A stretch of 64,000 nucleotides of DNA from assembly GCF_017639205.1 (NCBI RefSeq), contig NZ_CP071139.1:6757501-6821500 (forward strand), given 5' to 3'. Position numbers and translations under genes: made by a program. A model generated the notes under the pieces. The model did not search any database and had not been told where the DNA came from. It saw only the letters and a list, made by a program, of their open reading frames with translations. Shown one piece after another: positions 51,092 to 57,919 of the stretch. The stretch comes from Streptomyces nojiriensis. GTDB taxonomy: Bacteria; Actinomycetota; Actinomycetes; Streptomycetales; Streptomycetaceae. How positions within the stretch are numbered: the first letter of the stretch is position 1; the number at the start of each line of letters is the position of its first letter.

Positions 51092-52231
51092 ATGACCGGA
51101 TTCGCGCTCGGGGTGGACCAGGAGGAGTGGTGCGGGCAGTTGCGCGCACTGGCGGTGCAGCGGCTGCGGCCACTGGCCGAGAAGGGGGAACCGGGGCGGG
51201 TGAACCGGCCGCTGCTGGCGGCGCTGGGGGAGCTGGGCCTGCTGGAGCGGGTGTTCGCCTCGGGCGCGCTGGAACTGTGCCTGCTGCGGGAATCCCTCGC
51301 CTACGGTTGCACGGAGGCCGAGACGGCGCTCGCCCTGCAGGGGCTCGGGGCGTACCCGGTCCTGCGGGCGGGGAGCGAGGAGCAGCGGGAGCGCTGGCTG
51401 CCACGGGTGCGCACCGGGCGGGCGGTGGCGGCCTTCGCGCTGAGCGAGCCGGGGGCGGGCTCGGACGCGGCGGCGCTGGCGCTGGCGGCGACCGCGGATC
51501 CGGCGGCCGCCGGGGGTGGCTGGCGGCTCAGCGGTGAGAAGTGCTGGATCTCCAACGCCCCCGAGGCGGATTTCTACACCGTGTTCGCCCGGACGGGGGA
51601 GGGACCGGGGGCGAAGGGGGTCTCGGCCTTCCTGGTCCCGGCCGACCGCCCCGGACTCTCCGGCGCCCCCCTGGACATGCTCTCCCCGCACCCCATCGGC
51701 TCCCTCGCCTTCGACGGGGTGCCGGTCGGCCCGCAGGACCTGCTCGGCGAACCCGGGCGGGGCTTCCGCGTCGCGATGGACACCCTGAACCTCTTCCGGC
51801 CGAGCGTCGGAGCCTTCGCGGTGGGCATGGCCCGGGCCGCGCTGGACGCGACGCTCGCCTACACGGCGGACCGGACCGCGTTCGGGGGAACGCTGAGCGA
51901 TCTCCAGGCGGTGGCGCACCGGGTGGCCGAGATGGCCACCCGCACCGAGGCCGCCCGGCTGCTGGTGTACGCGGCGGCCGGGGCCTACGACCGGGGGGCC
52001 GGGGACGTGCCGCGCCGGGCGGCGATGGCGAAACTGCTGGCCACGGAGACGGCCCAGTACGTGGTCGACCACGCGGTCCAACTGCACGGCGCGGTCGCCC
52101 TCCAGCGCGGCCACCTGCTCGAACACCTCTACCGGGAGGTGCGGGCACCACGGATCTACGAGGGGGCGAGCGAGGTGCAGCGCACGATCATCGCGAAGGA
52201 GCTGTACGGGGCGGCGGTGGCGGGGCGATGA
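51092..52231 (+). CDS. Acyl-CoA dehydrogenase family protein
   Basis: A 379-residue flavoenzyme. FAD/substrate loops AFALSEPGAGSDAAALA near residues 113-129 and WRLSGEKCWISNA near 146-158 are standard, followed by the catalytic glutamate position in RIYEGASEVQRTIIAKELYG. It oxidises an acyl-CoA and passes electrons to ETF. The text CWISNAPEADFYTVFART and lack of the usual long-chain pocket markers suggest a cyclic or short substrate. It starts 9 bases downstream of the predicted transcription start and overlaps ridA by 4 bases, so it belongs to the dearomatising cluster. Confidence 0.87.
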   Translation: MTGFALGVDQEEWCGQLRALAVQRLRPLAEKGEPGRVNRPLLAALGELGLLERVFASGALELCLLRESLAYGCTEAETALALQGLGAYPVLRAGSEEQRERWLPRVRTGRAVAAFALSEPGAGSDAAALALAATADPAAAGGGWRLSGEKCWISNAPEADFYTVFARTGEGPGAKGVSAFLVPADRPGLSGAPLDMLSPHPIGSLAFDGVPVGPQDLLGEPGRGFRVAMDTLNLFRPSVGAFAVGMARAALDATLAYTADRTAFGGTLSDLQAVAHRVAEMATRTEAARLLVYAAAGAYDRGAGDVPRRAAMAKLLATETAQYVVDHAVQLHGAVALQRGHLLEHLYREVRAPRIYEGASEVQRTIIAKELYGAAVAGR

Positions 52232-52626
52232 GCCTGGAGCGGATCAACCCGGCGGAGCTGTCGCCCGCGACGGGTTTCTCGCACGCGGTCGCGGCGACCG
52301 GTACCCGGCTGGTGTTCCTGGCGGGCCAGACCGCCCTGGACGGCGAGGGCAAGGTGGTGGGCGAGAGCCTGCCGGAGCAGTTCGAGATCGCCCTCGCCAA
52401 CCTCCTCGCGGCCCTCGCCGCGGCGGGCGGCACGCCGGCTGACCTGGCCCGGGTGACGGTGTACGCGGTGGACGTGGCGGCGTACCGGACCCACGCGGCC
52501 GAACTGGGCCGCATCTGGCGGCGATCGGCCGGCCGCGACTATCCGGCGATGGCCGTCATCGGCGTGGTCCGCCTCTGGGACGACCAGGCCCTGGTGGAAC
52601 TCGACGGGGTCGCGGTCCTCCCGTAA
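52228..52626 (+). CDS. RidA-family enamine/imine deaminase
   Basis: A 132-residue YjgF/YER057c/UK114 trimeric protein: FSHAVAATGTRLVFLAGQTA, GESLPEQFEIALANLLAAL, RVTVYAVDVAAYRTHAAE and YPAMAVIGVVRLWDDQALVELD. The arginine that binds substrate carboxylates in classic RidA would be in the P-x-R-x-x-V segment; here the text is YPAMAVIGV, so that arginine is replaced, and a non-standard substrate is likely. It is coupled to the acyl-CoA dehydrogenase (ATGA). In an anthranilate pathway it could hydrolyse the 2-amino/imine group of the dearomatised CoA ester; that is inference. Confidence 0.85.
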   Translation: MSLERINPAELSPATGFSHAVAATGTRLVFLAGQTALDGEGKVVGESLPEQFEIALANLLAALAAAGGTPADLARVTVYAVDVAAYRTHAAELGRIWRRSAGRDYPAMAVIGVVRLWDDQALVELDGVAVLP

Positions 52627-53156
52627 CGGCCGGGCCGGAATACCGGCCTCGTCGGCGTTCGAGGCGCGGGTCCGGGCGGAGCCCCGCAGCGGTGCCGCGG
52701 GCGACCCCGTCGTGGCCAGGCCGCGGACCCGGTACTCCGTGCGGACGGCCTGAAGGATGTTGCAGAAGGCCCGGTTCGGGCAGGACAGGGTGGTGTTCGA
52801 GCTGCCGTTTCACCGTGTCATGGCGAGGTTGTGCATGGTGGTGACGGCCTGGAAGTCACCGGCAATCGTCCGCGCCCGCGAAGACCTACCCGGCGCACAC
52901 CGCCATGTAGGGTGATCGTTAAGGACAGGTCGCAAGTGCACGTTGACCACGCTGACACTGCGTACCCTCTCCGCGGCTTCCGATCTCGGACCAGCTTTGG
53001 AGCCTGTGCACCTCACGGCATGGCACCGATCCAACGGGCTGACGGCTCTTTCGGTACCCGCCCCGGGCTTCAACACTGGCGGTAGACCTCGGTCGCCTGC
53101 TCAACGGGTCACGCGGAACTCGCGCGTTGACGCAACCTACTTACCCTGGGGGGCTT
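52627..53156. other. Intergenic stretch without a clear gene
   Basis: About 530 bases. From about 52750 the base composition is visibly less GC-rich than the neighbouring genes and continues into the lectin gene. A minus-strand open frame (53076-52810) ends GDFQAVTTMHNLAMTR but has no recognisable family or ribosome site; it may be a decayed gene piece. No hairpin of note is seen. Confidence 0.45.
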
Positions 53157-53696
53157 GTGAAGATTTTCAAGACTGCTCTGTCAGCTGCCACGGTGGCCGT
53201 ACTGACTGCCGGGCTGGCCGTATCGTCCGCATCCACTGCTTCCGCCGCCTCGACCGAGTACGACGTCGTCAACCGAGGCAGCGGTAAGTGCCTCGCCGTC
53301 GACTGGGCGGCTGAGTACCACGTTCTCGGCATCCAGTGGGGCTGCAACGGCAACCCGGACCAGAAGTGGACCTTGGAGGCCAAGGGCAGCAGTGTCTGGG
53401 GCACTTTCTACGAGATCAAGAACGGTGACGGCCAGTGCCTTGGCACGATGTCGGGAGGCACCGGCAACGGCACGGACATCGTTGCGTGGGAGTGCAATGG
53501 AGCCGACGACCAGAGGTGGTTCGTCGACCCCGTCGTGAACTCACCGGAGTACCGGACGATTCGCAGTCTGGCGGCCAGGTTCGCCGGCGCCAACAAGTGC
53601 CTCGGCATCTACAAGGAAGCCACCCATGACGGCGCGTCGGCCACGCTGTGGGACTGCAACAGCCGGTGGGACCAGCAGTGGCAGCTGCAGCCCTGA
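53157..53696 (+). CDS. Secreted ricin-type beta-trefoil lectin
   Basis: A 179-residue exported protein. The GTG start follows a GGGGGG site and gives a signal peptide (KIFKTALSAATVAVLTAGLA, cleaved after ASTASA). The mature protein is one ricin B-type trefoil with the QxW motifs DQKW, DQRW and DQQW and the pattern GKCLAVDW, GQCLGTM, NKCLGIY. It probably binds sugars outside the cell without an attached enzyme. Codons are visibly less GC-rich than those of the genes around it, and a transposase fragment begins 40 bases downstream, so recent transfer is likely. Confidence 0.88.
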   Translation: MKIFKTALSAATVAVLTAGLAVSSASTASAASTEYDVVNRGSGKCLAVDWAAEYHVLGIQWGCNGNPDQKWTLEAKGSSVWGTFYEIKNGDGQCLGTMSGGTGNGTDIVAWECNGADDQRWFVDPVVNSPEYRTIRSLAARFAGANKCLGIYKEATHDGASATLWDCNSRWDQQWQLQP

Positions 53697-53729
53697 CCAG
53701 CGCGTGTCTCTTCGACAGGTTGGTCAGTT

Positions 53730-53751
53730 GATCGGATGTGCCTGTCCGATC
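53730..53751 (+). terminator. 7-bp hairpin after the lectin gene
   Basis: GATCGGA (53730-53736) and TCCGATC (53745-53751) are inverted repeats around an 8-base loop. They lie 33 bases after the lectin stop, at the left edge of a transposase remnant, and may be either a terminator or part of the old element end. Confidence 0.4.
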
Positions 53752-53935
53752 AGTGATCGCTGATGCGATGCGGGACCGGATCGAGCCGCTGATGGCGGCC
53801 GATCCGGTCCGTGGACGAGGGTGGGCCGACCGCCGCCGCACCCTGGAAGCCATCGCCGGGAAGTACCGCACCAACTCGCCCTGGCGTGGCCTGCCGGGCG
53901 AGCTCGGTCCGTTCCGGACCGCTCACAAACGGCAG
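53738..53935 (+). pseudogene. N-terminal fragment of an IS5-type (DUF4096) transposase
   Basis: The frame reads VIADAMRDRIEPLMAADPVR, GWADRRRTLEAIAGKYRTNS and PWRGLPGELGPFRTAHKR, the start of a transposase of the IS5-like group common in Streptomyces, and then runs off into unrelated sequence. Only about 65 residues are left. The 9-mer CAGGTTGGT occurs on both sides (53716-53724 and 53933-53941), which fits a deletion between short direct repeats. No terminal inverted repeats can be paired. The insertion lies between a lower-GC lectin gene and the SDR gene. Confidence 0.8.
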
Positions 53936-53959
53936 GTTGGTTGGGTGGGCGGTCCGGGA

Positions 53960-54709
53960 TCAGGCGCGGCCGGTGACGTGGCCGCCGTCCACGCGCAGGG
54001 CGTGGCCGGTGACGAAGCCGGCGCCCGCGAGGTAGAGGACCGCCTCGGAGATCTCCGAGACCTCGCCGACCCGGCCCAGCAGGGCGAGACCGGCGAAGGA
54101 GTCCACGTCCGAGCCCGCGTGCAGCGGGGTGCGGATGATGCCGGGCGAGACGAGGTTCACGCGGATGCCGTCGGCGGCGAGTTCGGCGGCCAGGCTGGTG
54201 GTCAGCGCGTGCACCCCCGCCTTGCTGACCACCGGCGCCGAGGACGGGAAGCCCGCCAGCCCGTGGTCCACCAGGACGGTGCCGATGTTGACGATGCTGC
54301 CGCCGCGGCCCTGCGCCCGCAGCGCCCGTACGACGGCCTGGGTGGTGAGGTAGGTGCCCTTGAGGTTGCCGGTCAGGAACCCGTCGAGTTCTTCCTCGGT
54401 GACCTCGGTGAAGGGCTTGGGAGCAAAGGTGCCCGCGTTGTTGACCAGGACGTCGATGCCGCCGAACCGGTCGAGAGCGGTACGGACCAGGGCCTCGCCG
54501 GTACTCGGCTCGGCGATGGCGCCCGCTGCCCAGGCGGTCCGCCCGGGGTGGCCGAGGGCGGCCGCGGCCTTGGCGAGGCGGTCGGCGTCCCGGCCGTTCA
54601 GGACGACATTGGCGCCGCTCGCGAGGAAGGCGCGGGCGATGTCCAGGCCGATGCCGCTGGAGGAGCCGGTGATCAGAGCAGTGGTGCTGGTGCTGGTGCT
54701 GGTGTTCAT
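53960..54709 (-). CDS. Short-chain dehydrogenase/reductase with the catalytic tyrosine replaced
   Basis: A 249-residue classical SDR fold: TALITGSSSGIGLDIARAF near residues 10-28, LVNNAG near 87, and GGHVTGRA at the end. The catalytic Y-x-x-x-K reads PVVSK (in FPSSAPVVSKAG): proline occupies the tyrosine position while the lysine is kept, and the usual catalytic Ser region reads NIGTV. Hydride transfer by the normal mechanism is doubtful, so it may bind NAD(P) in a regulatory role or act through another residue. The N-terminus has a run of Thr/Ser from a microsatellite. It is divergent from a LysR regulator. Confidence 0.85.
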   Translation of the reverse strand: MNTSTSTSTTALITGSSSGIGLDIARAFLASGANVVLNGRDADRLAKAAAALGHPGRTAWAAGAIAEPSTGEALVRTALDRFGGIDVLVNNAGTFAPKPFTEVTEEELDGFLTGNLKGTYLTTQAVVRALRAQGRGGSIVNIGTVLVDHGLAGFPSSAPVVSKAGVHALTTSLAAELAADGIRVNLVSPGIIRTPLHAGSDVDSFAGLALLGRVGEVSEISEAVLYLAGAGFVTGHALRVDGGHVTGRA

Positions 54710-54806
54710 GGGGCGTGCGCCTTTCGTGGCGGGTGGGTCCGTCCGGTGACACCAGAAACGTACGAACTCTCAACTCATAACACCACGACGAAAATTGGAG
54801 CATGTG

Positions 54807-54821
54807 ATAATCCAGCGTTAT
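54807..54821. promoter_or_regulatory. ATAA-N7-TTAT dyad over the LysR start
   Basis: ATAATCCAGCGTTAT is a 15-base inverted repeat with 4-base arms, overlapping the LysR ATG, in an A/T-rich intergenic region. It resembles the T-N11-A layout of LysR sites. The position suggests autorepression. Confidence 0.35.
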
Positions 54822-55728
54822 GGATGTGGACCTGCGTGACCTGGAGCTCCTGGCCGCCACCGCCGAGGCCGGCTCGCTGACCGCCGCCGCCGAGCGGCTC
54901 TACGTGAGCCAGCCCGCCCTCAGCCAGCGGCTCACCCGGCTGGAGGCCCGCCTCGGCATGCCCCTCTTCGACCGCAAGGGCCGCCGCCTGCTCCCCAACG
55001 CCGCGGGCCGCCGACTGCTGGTCGCGGCCCGCCACGTCCTCGGCGAACTGGACTCGGCGGCCCGGGACCTGCGCGAGATCCGCGACGGGCGCGACCGGCG
55101 GGTCCGCTTCACCGCCCAGTGCAGTACGACCTTCCCGTGGCTGCCGCCCGTGCTCCGCGCCTTCCGCGAGCGCGCGCCGGACATCGACGTGCGCATCGAG
55201 ACCGTCGCCGACGACGCGCCGATCCCGGCCCTGCTCGCCGACCTCGTCGACGTCGCGCTGGTCACCAAGCCGGACCTGCAGATGGACCGGGTGTCGCTGA
55301 CCGAGCTGTTCGAGGACGAGATGATGGCGGTGGTGCCCGCCGGCCATCCGTGGGCCTCGCGCGCACACCTGACCGCCCGTGACTTCGACGGCGCCGACCT
55401 CGTCCTCTACGACTTCTACGACCAGAAGCGGATCCCGTCGATGCCGCTGCCGATCCCCGTCGGGGCGCGGCCGGCCCGGATCACCACCATGCCGGTGGTG
55501 ACCGACCTGGTGATCGAGATGGTGGCCGGCGGCCAGGGCGTGACCGTGCTGCCCAACTGGGTGGCCGCCCCCTACGCGGCCTCGCACGGCCTCGCCCTCG
55601 TCCGTATCGGCGCGCGGCCCCTGACCCGTACCTGGTTCTGCGCCACCCGCACCGGAGCGCGCCCACCCCATGTGGAGGCCTTCGTCGAGGAGCTGACCGC
55701 CCGGCTCACCACCCCGCACAGCGTCTGA
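54820..55728 (+). CDS. LysR-family transcriptional regulator
   Basis: A 302-residue LysR protein: winged helix GSLTAAAERLYVSQPALSQRLTRLE at about residues 17-41 and the periplasmic-binding-like effector domain from residue 90 (FTAQCSTTFPWLPPVLRAFRERAP, DVALVTKPDLQMDR, GQGVTVLPNWVA). The start ATG is in a dyad. It is divergent from the SDR gene and probably controls it; the effector is unknown. Confidence 0.9.
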   Translation: MDVDLRDLELLAATAEAGSLTAAAERLYVSQPALSQRLTRLEARLGMPLFDRKGRRLLPNAAGRRLLVAARHVLGELDSAARDLREIRDGRDRRVRFTAQCSTTFPWLPPVLRAFRERAPDIDVRIETVADDAPIPALLADLVDVALVTKPDLQMDRVSLTELFEDEMMAVVPAGHPWASRAHLTARDFDGADLVLYDFYDQKRIPSMPLPIPVGARPARITTMPVVTDLVIEMVAGGQGVTVLPNWVAAPYAASHGLALVRIGARPLTRTWFCATRTGARPPHVEAFVEELTARLTTPHSV

Positions 55729-55819
55729 GCCCGGTCTTCGACCTTCCGGATACTGCGGGTGCTGCTCGCTGGAACAAATTGCGATGCGCACCGGAAGCAA
55801 GTTGGTCACACTCGCGGGC

Positions 55820-56230
55820 ATGACTGCGAAGATCACTCGTATCAACCCCGGGCAGCTGCATGAGACGCCCGGCTACCACCACATCACCGTGGTGGAGGCC
55901 GGTCGTACGGCCTACCTGGCGGGGCAGTGCCCTCTTGACCGGAGTGGTTCCCTCGTCGGTTCCGGATCGCTCGAGGTGCAAGTCGACCAGGTTGCCGCGA
56001 ACGCACTCGCTGCCTTGGCTGCGGTTGATGCCGAGCCGGAACACGTGGTGCGCTCGGTGATCTACGTGCGGAGCGACGACAGAGACGTTCTGGGCGCCGC
56101 TTGGCGTCGGCTCACCGACTCGGCTCTCGGGCCGGCGTTCACCACCGCCAGCACGCTGTTGGGTGTTTCGCAACTCGGCTTCACGGGGCAGCTCATCGAA
56201 GTGGACCTCACCGTGGCGCTGCCCGACTGA
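55820..56230 (+). CDS. RidA-family protein (second paralogue)
   Basis: A 136-residue YjgF-fold protein, clearly distinct from the RidA in the CoA cluster: MTAKITRINPGQLHETPGYH, TVVEAGRTAYLAGQCPLDR, VAANALAALAAVDAEPEHVV, and SQLGFTGQLIEVDLTVALPD, with VSQLGFTG where the substrate arginine of classic RidA would be. Codon use is less GC-rich than its neighbours. It stands alone in a region with other transfer signs. Confidence 0.78.
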   Translation: MTAKITRINPGQLHETPGYHHITVVEAGRTAYLAGQCPLDRSGSLVGSGSLEVQVDQVAANALAALAAVDAEPEHVVRSVIYVRSDDRDVLGAAWRRLTDSALGPAFTTASTLLGVSQLGFTGQLIEVDLTVALPD

Positions 56231-56372
56231 GCCTCTTCGTCTCCGGGTGCCGGGCGTCGCCTCGAACGGGGCGGCTCGCCCGGGGATTCGCCGGACGTGG
56301 GAGTGGACTTCATCCGGTCATGTGCTCCGACCAAGGTGCACATGACCACGACGAAGGCCGTCCGAGCGGTGT

Positions 56373-57746
56373 CTAAGGGGTCTCCAGCAGCCGGCCCATC
56401 CACTCCTCGATGCCGGACACCGTGCGCGGCAGCGCGCCCGACATCAGGCGGGCGCCGTTCGCCGTGATGACCAGGTCGTCCTCGATGCGGACGCCGATGC
56501 CCCGCAGCTCCGCCGGGAGGGTCTCGTCGTCGGGCTGGAGGTACAGGCCCGGTTCCACCGTCAGGACCTGACCCTCCTCCAGGACGCCGTCCAGGTAGGT
56601 CTCCGCCCTCGCCTTCGCGCAGTCGTGGACGTCCAGCCCCAGCATGTGGCCGCTGCTGCACAGCGTGTACCGCCGGTGCAGGTCGCCCTCCGCGTCCTTC
56701 AGGACGCCCCACTCCGCCAGCCCCTCCGCGATCACCCGCATCCCGGCCCGGTGGAAGTCCCCGAAGCTCGCCCCCGGGCGCAGCGCCGCGATGCCCGCCT
56801 CCTGGGCGGCCAGGACCAGTTCGTACACCTGGCGCTGGACGGGGGAGAAGCGGCCCGACAGCGGCAGGGTGCGGGTGATGTCCGCCGTGTAGAGGGTGTC
56901 CGTCTCCACGCCCGCGTCCAGGAGCAGCAGTTTCGTCCCGTTGAGCCGGCCGTCGTTGCGGATCCAGTGCAGGGTGCAGGCGTGGGCGCCGGACGCCGCG
57001 ATCGTCTCGTACCCGGTGCCGTTGCCCTCCGCCCGGGCGCGCAGGCCGAAGACCCCCTCGATCCACCGCTCCCCGCGCGGATGCGCCAGCGCGCGCGGCA
57101 GGGCCCGTACGACGTCCTCGAAGCCCGCCGTCGTGTGGTCGACGGCCAGCTGCAGCTGCTCGACCTCCCACGCGTCCTTCGCCAGCCGCAACTCCGACAA
57201 CACGGAGGCGAGTTCGGCATCGGAGGCCGCGTCGCGGCCGGCCGGTGAACCGAGCCCGTCCAGGTGTGCGCAGCGGATGCCGGTGAGGCGCTCGGCCTCC
57301 GCGAGGTCCGGCCGGCGGCCCACCCAGAACTCCCCGTACCGGCGGTCCCGGTAGAACTCCCCGTTCCCGTCCGCCCGCGGCGAGCGCGGCCGCAGGTACA
57401 GCACGGCCTCGTGGGCGTGCGGGCCCGACGGCTCCATGACCAGGACGTGGCCCGCCTGGTCCTCGCCGGTGAGGCCGGTCAGCCAGGCGTACGCGCTGTG
57501 CGGGCGGAAGCGGTGGTCGCAGTCGTTGGAGCGGACCTTCAGCTCCCCGGCCGGGACGATCAGCCGCTCGCCCGGGAAGCGGGCCGAGAGCCGTGCCCGG
57601 CGGGCCGGGGTGACGGCGTGGCCGGGGACGCGGGCGGAGTCGGGCAGCGGGGTCGCGGCCCAGTTGCCCGCCATGAACCGGGACAACTCCGGGGATACCG
57701 GGCGGTCGTGACTGCCCGTGTTGAGGCGGGCGGACGCGTCGGTCAC
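56373..57746 (-). CDS. pepP: Xaa-Pro aminopeptidase (aminopeptidase P)
   Basis: A 457-residue M24 metallopeptidase that removes the N-terminal residue preceding proline. The metal ligands are visible in LLLDAGVETDTLYTADITRT (Asp pair), SSGHMLGLDVHD (His), VLTVEPGLYLQPDDE (Glu) and GVRIEDDLVI (Glu). Residues 1-200 are the AMP-N domain (GWNAATPLP-type start and TGLTGEDQAGHVLVMEP). GTG start with GGGAG 7 bases upstream. It lies divergent to the collagenase across a 173-base promoter region, and its specificity suits degradation of Pro-rich collagen peptides. Confidence 0.94.
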   Translation of the reverse strand: MTDASARLNTGSHDRPVSPELSRFMAGNWAATPLPDSARVPGHAVTPARRARLSARFPGERLIVPAGELKVRSNDCDHRFRPHSAYAWLTGLTGEDQAGHVLVMEPSGPHAHEAVLYLRPRSPRADGNGEFYRDRRYGEFWVGRRPDLAEAERLTGIRCAHLDGLGSPAGRDAASDAELASVLSELRLAKDAWEVEQLQLAVDHTTAGFEDVVRALPRALAHPRGERWIEGVFGLRARAEGNGTGYETIAASGAHACTLHWIRNDGRLNGTKLLLLDAGVETDTLYTADITRTLPLSGRFSPVQRQVYELVLAAQEAGIAALRPGASFGDFHRAGMRVIAEGLAEWGVLKDAEGDLHRRYTLCSSGHMLGLDVHDCAKARAETYLDGVLEEGQVLTVEPGLYLQPDDETLPAELRGIGVRIEDDLVITANGARLMSGALPRTVSGIEEWMGRLLETP

Positions 57747-57919
57747 GAGGACTCCCTCAAGAAAGATGCGAACTGGTGGGCGCACAGGTCTTGTCAGTGC
57801 AATTTCACATTACTATGTTACAGCTCACATCGCGGCACGTTAACCCCCGTCAAACGCCGTGTGACGCAGGGCAGTTCACGCACCACCCCCCACCTCACCT
57901 CTCCAATCAGGAGTTCTCG

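Noticed and set aside
52810..53076. Minus-strand frame ending GDFQAVTTMHNLAMTR
   Set aside because: Short, no recognised family or ribosome site; mentioned only as a possible decayed piece.
53738..54880. Long plus-strand frame from the transposase remnant through the SDR region
   Set aside because: Only the first 65 codons are transposase-like; the rest is antisense of the SDR gene.
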